Shown here one piece after another: positions 1 through 12,400 of a stretch of 64,000 nt of DNA. This stretch comes from Scatophagus argus (Eukaryota; Chordata; Actinopteri; Scatophagidae): assembly GCF_020382885.2 (NCBI RefSeq), contig NC_058496.1, positions 7,618,501-7,682,500 of the forward strand. The letters are read 5' to 3'. The translations under genes and the position numbers were made by a program. The first letter of the stretch is position 1. The number at the start of each line of letters is the position of its first letter. A model generated the notes under the pieces. The model searched no databases. It was given only the letters and a program-made list of their open reading frames with translations, and was not told where the DNA came from.

Positions 1-498
1 TCATTAAATTCCTCGTGGACCACACTATTAGTGGTTAAAATACAGAAAGACTTGTAGACTCCACTGAACTCATATCAATAATTCTAAGCACCGCGTACAA
101 TGTAGAATAACATAACCGTGGTGAAGAGCAGCAGTTAGGTGTGATTTTGAAGATAAGCTCGAAAATAAATGGGCTGATCCACAGTCTGTCTTTGCGTGTT
201 GAGGAGAGAGACTGAACTTTGACTTAGGTTTTTGATTTTCAGTGCTGTCGTTCCATTGTAGTAGCTGCTGCTTGTCGTTTGTTCAGCTGTTTACCACCAT
301 GGCTGTAGAGGATCTTTGTAGTCTGTTCTCTCTTCAAATCTGCTTGCATTGTGACGTTAACGAGGATAATGTGCAGCCTACATTTTCCTGGATTATTTAA
401 AATATCTTGCAGCTGATACACAGAACAGAATACACCCAGGTTACTGTGTTTTGCTATGTCATTGGGAAAGAAAGCTAACCACAAGCTTTTCACTGCAG
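1..498 (+). other. acacb: acacb intron, 5' end of window
   Basis: Non-coding sequence ending in a good acceptor (cactgcag, 491-498) in front of the first visible acacb exon. I find no exon here. The upstream coding exons, expected to encode roughly 200 N-terminal residues, lie outside the window. Confidence 0.7.
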
Positions 499-3400
499 GC
501 CTAGCATGTCTGGTCTTCACTTGGTGAAAAAAGGACGTGAACACAGAAAGATGGATTTACAGAGGGACTTCACTGTGGCCTCTCCTGCTGAGTTTGTCAC
601 TCGGTTTGGTGGCACCCGTGTCATTGAAAAAGTAAGAATGAAAATCAGTTCCTGTGTATGTTTAGAAGAGCTTAAGTTGGGGCTCCAGGTCCAGTTCAGT
701 TTTAAACTGAAATCCAGTTGCCCCAATTTAAGCTCTTCTAAGCAAAATGACTGACTGACTGAATGAATGAATGAGTGAATGAATGAAAATCTACACAGAC
801 TTCATGTGTATGTTTGAGTCTTTATTTTTTGTTGCTTAATGACAGATCATTTCTGGTTTCTGTTTCCCTTGCAGGTACTGATAGCCAACAACGGTATAGC
901 TGCAGTCAAATGTATGCGTTCTATCCGTCGCTGGTCCTACGAAATGTTTCGCAATGAAAGGACCATTCGTTTTGTGGTCATGGTGACTCCTGAAGACTTG
1001 AAAGCTAATGCAGGTCATTGTTAGCCTGATGCTTATCTCTCTTTTTTTTTAATTACCTAGCAGTTATCACCAGTTGCTTACCTGAATGAGGGCCAGAGAA
1101 AATGAAAGTTTGCACTGAATAAATTATTATGTGTTGCTCTTTTCCCTCACAGAATACATTAAAATGGCAGACCATTATGTTCCTGTGCCTGGTGGTCCCA
1201 ACAACAACAATTATGCCAACGTAGAGCTGATAGTGGACATTGCTAAAAGAATCCCAGTGCAGGTATTCTTCACCATTTATCTAAACAACAGTTTTCTTTC
1301 TGTTAATGCAAAACTGTGATAAATGATTACGTGTGTGTGTGTGTGTGTGTGTGTATTAACAGGCTGTGTGGGCTGGATGGGGTCATGCCTCAGAAAACCC
1401 CAAACTGCCTGAGCTGTTGAACAAAGCAGGGATATCATTCTTAGGTAAAATCCACTTTGAAACCAGTGAATGTTCACGTTATTTTAATTTGGTTTATTTA
1501 TACCTGTGTCATCGTGATGTGACTGATCTTTTCTCAGGGCCATCCAGTAAAGCCATGTGGGCTCTAGGGGACAAGGTGGCTTCTTCCATTGTGGCTCAGA
1601 GTGCTGACATTCCCACTCTACCATGGAGCGGATCAGGTGACGCTTTACCTCCCACGCTGTCTCAGTTCACATAATGTATAGCAGCACAAGCTGTACTGTG
1701 GACTCTGTGATATGAGTCATTTTAAAGCTCATATCTGTGCATCTGTATAGATTAAATACAGTGTTTTTTCTGTGGTGTCCATGTGTGTCATGGTGCTCCA
1801 GGTCTGAGGGTGGACTGGGCTGAGGAAGACCAAAAACTGGGCAATGTAATCAGTGTTCCTCCTGAGGTTTACACAAAGGGCTGTGTTCAAGATGTGGAAG
1901 ATGGGCTTGCAGTAAGCATATTTAAACATTTAACAACATCATCATAATAATTTATACACATTTGTTTTTTTACCTAAATGACTCTGTTTCAAGAGCGGCA
2001 CGGTGGTGCAGTGGTTAGCACTGTCGCCTCATAGCAAGAGGGTTCCAGGTTCCAGGTTCGAATCCCGGTCTGGGCCCTTCTATGTGGAGTTTGCATGTTC
2101 TCCCTGTGCCTGCGTGGGTTTTCTCCGGGTACTCCGGCTTCCTCCCACAATACCAAAAACATGCACATTAGGTTAATTGGCTACTCTAAATTGCCCCTAG
2201 GTGTGAGTGTGAGAGTGTGTGGTTGTCTGTCTTTGTGTGTTGGCCCTGCGATTGACTGGCGACCAGTCCAGGGTGAACCCCGCCTCTCGCCCGTAGTCAG
2301 CTGGGATAGGCTCCAGCTCCCCCGCGACCCTGACGGATAAGCGGTATAGAAAATGGATGGATGGACTCTGTTTCAAGCTTCATTCTTTAGCTATCTTGTG
2401 TTTTATGTGATGTTTCTCTGCAGGGGGCTGAGAGAATTGGTTATCCGGTTGTTATCAAGGCCTCTGAGGGTGGAGGTGGAAAGGGCATCCGCAAAGTTGA
2501 AAGTTCTGATGATTTTCCAGGTTCCTTTAGACAGGTTTGTGCTCTTACATTTTATAGCCTAATGCTTGATTTCTTTGTGTTTTTGAATCCACTTAATACA
2601 GTTGAATTTGTTGCAATTCTCACAACATGTTTTTTGATTGCAGGTTCAGACAGAAGTACCCGGCTCACCTATCTTCATCATGCAGCTGGCTCAGCATGCG
2701 AGACACCTTGAAGTTCAGATACTGGCTGACGAGTATGGAAACGCCATCTCGCTGTTTGGACGAGACTGCTCCATCCAGAGGAGGCACCAGAAGATCATCG
2801 AGGAGGCTCCTGCCACCATAGCCGCTCCATCAACATTTGAACAAATGGAACGGGTCAGTTTAGGTTGCTGCATCTATTTTTCCATCCTAATTAACTTTGT
2901 TTGATAATTCACATTTTGCCTCCTCTTTCTGATTTAGTACGCTGTGCGACTAGCCAAGATGGTGGGCTATGTGAGTGCAGGTACAGTGGAATATCTCTTC
3001 TCTGAAGATGGAAGCTTCCATTTCCTGGAGCTGAATCCTCGTCTGCAGGTGGAACATCCTTGCACAGAGATGATCGGTGATGTAAACCTGCCAGCTGCTC
3101 AGCTTCAGGTACACGTCTTGTCAATGGATGCAGTGAAGAGGAGTTATATCATTGCCACCTGTAGCTAGAGATCAACCCCCCCCATTTTAACTCTGTCATT
3201 CATCTCTGATAGATTGCAATGGGCATCCCCCTTCATAGAATTAAGGACGTCCGCTTGCTTTATGGAGAAACTCCTTGGGGTGACACCATCATTAACTTTG
3301 AGACTCCAGACTGCACGCCAAGTCCAAGAGGGCACGTCATAGCTGTTCGGATCACCAGTGAGAACCCAGATGAGGTAAAGCTTGATTTTATCGACACTCA

Positions 3401-6400
3401 GAACACGCAGTTTTGTTGTGTAAATTTATTTTTTACCACTGACTTGTCGTCTGCCCTCACAGGGGTTCAAGCCCAGCTCGGGCACAGTGCAGGAGTTGAA
3501 CTTCCGCAGCAGTAAAAATGTCTGGGGTTATTTCAGCGTGGGGGCAACTGGTGGCCTGCATGAATTTGCAGACTCACAGTTTGGACATTGTTTCTCCTGG
3601 GGCGAGAACCGTGAAGAAGCCATTTCGTAAGCCCCCCTTTTGCTGTTTTAATGGCACCTTATCTTTCACAATCGAAGCTTTCAGGTGTCGACACTGAGGC
3701 AGTATCTGCCCTAATGTTGTAACTACCCATAATGTAATTACACAATGTGGAGAACACTGTGACCTGCCAAAGACATAAAACAAACTGGCAATTATGCAGT
3801 ATACTTTTGTAACTTATGCATTCATTTACTTATGAAGTTTAAATTGAATTCTATTATAAAGTATAATTTTGTATAATCATACATGTGCATATTATGTTAT
3901 GTATCATTAATGATTAAGTTAAAACACAGTGTATACATGTTTATCTGTGTAATATTTTCATGTTTAGGAACATGGTGGTGGCTATGAAGGAGCTGTCAAT
4001 CAGAGGCGACTTCAGGACCACAGTCGAATACCTTATTAAGCTACTGGAGACAGAAAGCTTCAGAAACAATGACATTGACACTGGCTGGCTGGATCATCTC
4101 ATTGCAGAGAAGGTTCAGGTAGGAGGCTGAAGACCTTATCCCATGTATCCCTACATTGTCAGGTATTTTGTCTCTGAAATCCTGCGTAGTTTCTTTGTTT
4201 CATTAAGCCACATGTTCTTCCTACAGGCGGAGAGACCAGATACCATGCTCGGTATTGTTTGTGGGGCTTTGCATGTTGCTGATGCGAGCTTCCGAAAGAG
4301 CATGTCTGACTTTCTTCATTCACTGGAAAGGTCAGTCGACCCAGTCCCTGCTTGTTGGGCTCTCACCACAGTTCTTATTGTCTGTTATGTAACTGACTGA
4401 TCCAAACATTATCTGCTCCTCATGTAGAGGCCAAGTACTGCCCGCAGCCAGTCTCCTCAACTCTGTCAACGTGGACCTGATATATGAAGGAGTCAAGTAC
4501 TGCCTCAAGGTAACTGCTTTATCCCCTTCACATTTTCCTTTTTTTAACTCAATATCTCACCTTTTTCAATCAATAAGCTGTCACTGCTGTTGGCTGCAGG
4601 TCGCCCGCCAATCCCCAACTACTTATGTCATCATAATGAACGGCTCCAACATTGAGATAGATGTACACAGGCTGAGCGATGGAGGCCTCCTGCTGTCCTA
4701 TGATGGCAGCAGCCACACAACCTACATGAAGGAGGAAGTGGACAGGCAAGAGCAAGAGAATCTTTACAATCTGGATTCATTCATTTGTTTGTTCCACTCA
4801 TTTTTTTTTCTGAATTACTTCATCCTCACAGCTACCGCATCACTGTCGGCAACAAGACTTGTGTATTTGAGAAGGAGAAGGATCCCACAGTGCTGAGGTC
4901 ACCCTCTGCTGGAAAACTGCTCCAGTACATGATTGAAGATGGGGGTCATGTTTGTGCAGGAGAGACCTATGCAGAGATTGAGGTGAGTGTGGTAGACCTC
5001 TGGTAACACCGACTTCATAAGGCAAGCTGTGCCTCTTTTTTTTTTAATTTTTTGTATTGACTGGATGTTTGTGCTGCGATTTCAGGTGATGAAGATGGTG
5101 ATGACGCTGACTGTGCAGCAGTCAGGTTGTATCCACTTTGTCAAGAGACCTGGAGCAGTTCTGGAGACCGGCTGTGTGGTGGCCCATATGGACCTGGATG
5201 ACCCCAGCAGTATACACCGGGTAAATAAATGGAAAATCTCCACTTCTGATTGTTCTCTTAATTGTGTCTTATAGCTGACACCATATTATGACATTTTTTT
5301 ATTTTCATGATTTTCAGGCCACATCTTTAGCACATTTTGCCCTGACTTTGTCCAGATTTACTACTTTACTTACTTAAAATAATAAAATTGCAAGTATTGT
5401 TCTATTAAGGTCTGGTGGACAAACAAATAATTATATTCTGTGTCTCACGTGTTTACTGTTTTTCTTGTTAATTACAGATAATATGAGTTCTTTTTTTTCA
5501 CCCTCTGTTTTAGGTGGAACTTAATACGGCTGTGCTCCCACCACAGCAACCGCTACCCATTGTGGGGGAAAAGCTTCACCAGGTGTTTCACAATGTGCTG
5601 GAAAACTTGGGTAAAGTCATGGATGGCTACTGCCTTGAAGAGCCCTACTTCAGCAGCAAGGTACATAGCAGGTTCTCTGCCACTGCAAATTCTTAAATGA
5701 TATCATCAGAAAATCAGAAAATGTGCACGTTCGTGTTTGCAGCTGAAACAGTGGCTGGGCACACTGATGAAGACTTTAAGGGACCCCTCGCTGCCGCTGT
5801 TGGAACTTCAGGAGATCATGACGAGTGTGGCAGGTCGAATTCCTCCTGGTGTGGAGAAGGATATCCGTAAAGTCATGGCCCAGTATGCGAGTAACATCAC
5901 CTCTGTCCTCTCCCAGTTCCCTAGCCAAAGGGTGAGAGATTCACCGGGACATGACAAGAGTTCTTTTAACGCAAATGATCGCTACTGCCAGCATAATACG
6001 ATAAAGTTTCCCCTTTTTTATTCCAGATTGCAAATATTCTAGATAGTCACGCAGCAACCCTGCAGAGGAAGGCTGACCGAGAGGTGTTCTTCTTGAACAC
6101 TCAGAGCATTGTTCAACTGGTACAGAGGTTAGCTTTTTCTTGTACAGCAATAATGTATAACATATAATATATGATATTGGTGTTGCATTAATTAACACGT
6201 TTGAATTTGGTGCAGGTACCGCAGTGGAATCCGTGGTTATATGAAGTCTGTGGTTCTTGATCTGTTGAAGCAATACCTGCAAGTGGAGACGCAGTTTCAG
6301 CAAGGTGATATCAATACACTAAAGTCTGAATGAAAACTCATTTTCATTCTGACATTAAAACTCATTTCCTTTAATCTTCGCTGTGGTTTGTTTGTCATAG

Positions 6401-9400
6401 CTAATGCCACTGTGCTTTTGTTCTCATGAGCAGCTCACTATGACAAGTGTGTTATCAACCTGAGAGAGAAGTACAAACCTGACATGAGTCCTGTGCTGCA
6501 GTACATCTTCTCTCATGCACAGGTCTCCAAGAAGAACGTCTTAGTCACAATGCTCATAGTAAGTCCTTCATCGACCTTGACACTGACACGCAGGAATTAA
6601 AACAGTCCTCCTGACGATTCAGTTTTATTGAGAGACACTTTGTAAACTGTGTAGGACCAGCTGTGTGGAAGGGATCCAATGCTAGCAGATGAGCTGATGG
6701 CCATTCTGAACGAGCTCACTCAGCTTAGCAAGATGGAGAACTCAAAGGTGGCCTTGAGAGCCAGACAGGTAATATCTAAGACTGCCAGCATCACAGTTAA
6801 ACACTATTCCGTCTGTTTTTAAAATATTGTTTTTAATCAAGGTAGTCTGTCAGATGACATACCTTGCTTTGGATTCAAATGGTATTTTTTGTGATCAGTC
6901 TTGTCTGAAAAATACTATTTCTCAATTTTCAAGAAATTTTGCAACCTTTTTTACAGTCAGTTTACCCCATCTGCATATACTTGACATCATATTTGCAAAT
7001 GTCTCATACTGTAGGTCTTGATTGCATCCCATTTACCTTCGTACGAACTGAGGCACAACCAGGTGGAGTCCATCTTCTTGTCGGCCATCGACATGTACGG
7101 TCACCAGTTTTGTCCAGAAAACTTGAAGGTTAGCCCTGTGTGGAGAACTATCCTTGTAATCATCAATTTTTTATAAGCCAGAATACAAAATGAATAACAC
7201 ATCATATTTTTTCTTTGGCACAGAAACTCATTCTTTCTGAAACCTCAATTTTTGATGTTTTGCCCAATTTCTTCTACCACTCCAATCAAGTAGTCTGCAT
7301 GGCTGCCTTGGAGGTATGGTCAGTGGGTTCACATGGAGGACTTTTTTTCTTCTTATGTATGTTTATTTCTTAATTAGTGAATATGACCTGTTCTGGTTTG
7401 ACTTTCAGGTGTATGTGCGCAGAGCTTACATCGCCTATGAGCTAAATAGCATTCAGCATCACCAGCTGCAGGATGGAACGTGTGCCGTAGACTTCCAATT
7501 CATGTTGCCATCATCGCATCCGAACCGGTAACAGGGCTTTCCTCACTTAACTACGCTGCAAAGAGTCTTAAGCCACAGACGAATAACACATTGTTGCCTA
7601 ATTGTTTAATTGCTGGTGAATGTTTACCACCTCCAAAACATGACATTGGCGATAGATAGGTCAGTAAAGATGAACTGAAAGTTACCGTGTACCCAGAGGT
7701 GCACATGGACAATGGCCTATAAACTGCTGTAACTGCTTCTGGCTAACTTTGAATGAAGAACTGGACATTAATGTGAATGTGCATAGCTTCTTGTACGGTG
7801 CTGTAATCCAATCATAATGCCTTGAGGTTGAGGTGCATTTTCATCATCCACTGCTGATATTCACCTGTCAATCATCTTATTTCAGAGGGAGCAGCCCTAC
7901 TCTGAGCAGGTAGAGTAAAGCTCCTCCCCAACCAGCCAAACCAACCGATCGTGTGTTTGTCTCACAGCAATGCATGTCGACTGCACAGTGTTGCTTTTCT
8001 TTCCTTCTGTCCTGTGAAAACAGAAACATTTGCTTAAGGACTCCTCTAACAAGTCCTTCATAATTCACTGTTTAGATGAGCTTCTACATATGTTTTCTTT
8101 GCTTCTCTCAACTTGTACAGTAAAATTAAGCTTTTTGAGAGGTTCATGTTTCATTTATTCCACATTCCTCTTAAAAAACTTGATGCCTGCGATTTTGTTG
8201 ACTGCTACCAATTGGGGAGCCTGTATTCTCCAGCATCAGAATTTGATTCTTGATTTGCAACGCCCAATGAGATATGGTAACAATTGCTCTTGACAACAGC
8301 AATTTATAATCCCTATCAATTAAATACATGAAATGTACCTATTGACTGTATGTACAGTAATTAGAATTGGATTTAAGGGTGGTAAAATTTGGTTGCCTTT
8401 TGTTTAATTAGTAAGAACATCCAGACTTGCTTTAATTGCTCTCTGTATGAATATTTGTACTTTTGGCTGTTCAGTGTTTTTTGTTTTTTGTTTTTCCCCC
8501 AATAGCAAACCTCTCTATGTGATCATTCTGTGTTCCTGTCTTTGCTGTCACTGTGTGTGTGCGTGTGTGTCACGTTTTCAGGGTTCCTGTGCCGGTCTGT
8601 GGATCAGGCCAGTTTAAAATGAGGCGGCAGGGCAGTGAGCTCTTCCTGGATGGAGCCTTGTCACCACCCTGCCAGCGCATGGGCGCCATGGTGGCTTTCC
8701 AGTGTTTTGATGACTTTAAAAGGTCACTTTTCATTTACTGATCATTTTCCTTTCCCTGCTATTAATTTATGGCAAAGATTTCCAAATCAAAGTGAAAAAT
8801 AATTTCTTTTTCTTTTTCAGGAATTTTGATGAAGTTCTCTCCAGTTTTGCAGAACCGCTGTTGGAAAGTGCTCCTTTCTCAGAGTCCTGTTCTGGTCTCT
8901 ATGAGGAGGAGAACTTCAAGGTGAGAGCTGTGGGTTTGTGAAGGTCACTGGCTTATCAAGTAAAAGGTTGTTGTCATCTGTGTCTCTTAAGCCACTGATT
9001 CCCCCCCCCCCCTCGCCCCCATAACAGAACACGAAGGAGAACCCAATCCACATCATAAATGTGTCCATAAAAACAGCAGACACAGAAGATGACGATGCTT
9101 TGGTCACAGCTTTCACTGGCTTTGCTCAGTCAAAGGTTAGCGTCCTGACATAGTTTCTAAACACTTGACTGATTCTTATGAATGTGTTAAATGTATGTAT
9201 GTTTTATATTGTTTTAGTTTTTTATTATATATTTAAGAATAATGTTTTTGTTTTCACAGAAAGCTCTCCTCTTTGAGTATGGGATCAGGAGAATAACATT
9301 TTTGATTGCACAGAAGGTAACAACACAACTATTTTAATTGGACCAACTGTATCATTCATATATATTATTTTTGGAAGTTCTGGATAAGGCCTTAAATGAT

Positions 9401-12400
9401 TCGCGACTCTGAGTAAAGTTCCGCTTGTTCTTTTTATGTACAGCAGATCACAGATAGTAGAAATACATATAACTTTACTGTGGAGCAGCTGTCTCAGTAG
9501 TAAATGGAACAAATAATTGTCCAGTATTCATATTTTATGTTATTATTTTACCTTGAAAGTAATAAAAATGTCCTCTTTTTTTTAACATTTTTTATATATA
9601 GTGTATATCTATCTACCTATCTATATATGTTCATACATTTTTATACAACAGTATGATTTTGTTCGAGTATCACTGTTACTGCACTAATTTTGTTCAGTAG
9701 CACTTGCAAGTAAACATATTTTACTGAGAAAAAACACTTGCTTTGTATCTCATTACTGCTGTTATGATCTGTCATTTCAACAGAGAGAATTTCCCAAGTT
9801 CTTCACTTTCAGAGCTAGAGATGGGGTAAGTTTTTCTCAATTGTAATCTAATTCAAATCTAGAATTTATAATCAGATTGCAGTGAGCTGACTGTGCTGAC
9901 ATGGTGCTGCCTGAGGAGGTAATGACCCCCTGCAATCTGTGCCACTCCTCAGTTCCAGGAGGATCGTATTTACCGTAATCTGGAGCCAGCTTTAGCGTTT
10001 CAGCTGGAGCTTAACCGCATGAGGAACTTTGACCTGACAGCCGTTCCCTGTGCCAACCACAAGATGCACCTCTACCTCGGAGCTGCTCGTGTGCAGGAGG
10101 GGGCAGAAGTCACTGACTACCGCTTCTTCGTACGAGCTATCATCCGCCACTCAGATCTCATTACAAAGGTCAGCGTTGCAACTGAAATGTACAGCTTGTT
10201 ATCATTAGTATTTGCTCTGATTGTTTTCCCAGGGTGAAAAGTATTTTGAATGTCTTTTTAAAGATAATGGTGGTAATGTTGGCTTATTGGTAATGTTATT
10301 TTAGTGATTAAATCTCCTTTTATACACAACCAGGAAGCATCCTTTGAGTACCTTCAAAATGAGGGAGAACGTCTTCTGCTGGAGGCCATGGATGAGTTGG
10401 AGGTGGCCTTCAGTAACACACGCACTGACTGCAACCACATCTTCCTCAACTTTGTCCCTACTGTCATTATGGATCCCTCTAAAGTCAGTGTCCAGCACAT
10501 TATTCGGTCCACAATGAATTGACCATTTATACAGACTTCTGAGTAGCTATCAGATTTATCTCAGTGGTTTCCTCTTCTTGGGATCCTCAGATAGAGCAGT
10601 CTGTCCGCTCCATGGTGATGCGTTACGGCAGCCGCCTTTGGAAGCTGAGAGTCCTGCAGGCTGAGCTGAAGATAAACATCCGTCTGACGCCAACTGGCAA
10701 AGCCATTCCTGTCCGCCTGTTTCTCACAAATGAGTCTGGATATTATTTGGACATCAGTCTGTATGAGGAGGTCACTGACCCCAGTTCTGGACAGGTGAGG
10801 CCATTGGACTGTAGTATTTTGTGACATTAAATGTGAACCAAAAGAAAGATATGTGGCAGGTGATTTCTTCTGTGTGGCAGGTTTATGGTTGTATTTTCAC
10901 TGTTTCTCCTCATCATGTGTCCCTTTTCAGATCATGTTCCATTCATATGGAGATAAACAGGGTCCTCTGCATGGCATGCTTATCAACACTCCATATGTGA
11001 CCAAAGACCTGCTCCAGGCCAAGCGCTTTCAGGCTCAAACTCTGGGTACTACATATGTCTATGACTTCCCTGAGATGTTCAGACAGGTACTGCTAACTCG
11101 CTGAATCTGGTTTACTTGTGTTTTTTGTGGTTCATAAGGTGTCTGACTCATACTGAAAAATTTTTTATAGGCACTGTTTAAACTGTGGAGTCCCAGGGAC
11201 GAACACCCTAAAGATGTGCTCATGTGCTCTGAGCTGGTTCTGGACCCTGAAGGTCGGCTTGTGCAGATGAACCGCCTGCCTGGAGACAATGATGTAGGAA
11301 GCTATTTAGAGCATTTGTTTCAGTTCCTGCTTTCTAATTGTGAGGATACTGTTAACCACTGTAACTATTTTTCACCAGGTGGGAATGGTTGCCTTCAGGA
11401 TGAAGATGAAGACTCCAGAGTATCCAGAGGGCAGAGATATTATTGTGATCTGTAATGATATCACTCACATGATTGGCTCATTTGGTCCTCAAGAAGATGA
11501 GCTGTTCCTCAAGGCCTCTGAGTTGGCTCGGGCTGAGGGCATCCCCCGCATTTACATCGCAGCCAACAGTGGAGCGCGCATTGGCCTCGCTGAAGAGATC
11601 AAACACATGTTCCAGGTGGCCTGGATTGACCCCACTGACCCCTACAAGGTGAGCTTGCAAATGTGTTTCTGCTGATGTTTGCATTATACACCAGACAAGG
11701 AAGTGACCACAGGGAATACTGTATGTGTGAAATGCATGTGTGCAGATTGATGTTATTTATTATAAATTCTTTTCATTTCTCTATAGGGTTTCAAGTACCT
11801 TTACCTGACACCGCAGGACTACACACGCATCAGCTCCACCAATGCTGTTCACTGTCACCATGTTGAGGAAGGTGGAGAGTCCAGGTAGAATAAATCATCG
11901 GTTGTTTGTTCGCACAAAGTAGCAAATTCAGCCAGTTGAAATATTTGACGCTTTTAACTTGTGTCTGTTACAGGTACATCATCACTGACATCATAGGGAA
12001 GAACGACGGTCTTGGGGTTGAGAACCTGCGAGGTTCTGGCACCATTGCTGGAGAATCCTCTCAGGCCTATGAGGAGATCATTACAATTAGTATGGTGAGA
12101 ATGTGGATCTGATTGCTCTGAGTTAAAAGAGGCCACGTGAACCTCTGGGCCTTTTTCCTGATTTGTTTTTGTGCTCTTTTATGCAGGTGACATGCCGTGC
12201 TATTGGAATCGGAGCATATCTAGTCCGTTTGGGACAAAGAGTGATTCAGGTGGAAAACTCACACATTATCCTGACTGGAGCAGGCGCTCTTAACAAGGTT
12301 TGTTGGTTTAATCAGTATCCATGTTATTAAGGATTATTATTGGCCTTCCCATACTCTTAAGGATATTTTGCTTTGCATGTCATCTGTTGCATTGTTATTG

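Noticed and set aside
506-508. ATG at 506 as acacb start codon
   Set aside because: It lies inside the conserved AMPK-site peptide, downstream of a splice acceptor with coding bases before it; ACC2 has about 200 residues upstream.
2050-2070. tRNA gene suggested by A and B boxes
   Set aside because: The boxes belong to the head of a SINE with target-site duplications; there is no acceptor-stem pairing or tRNA-length body.
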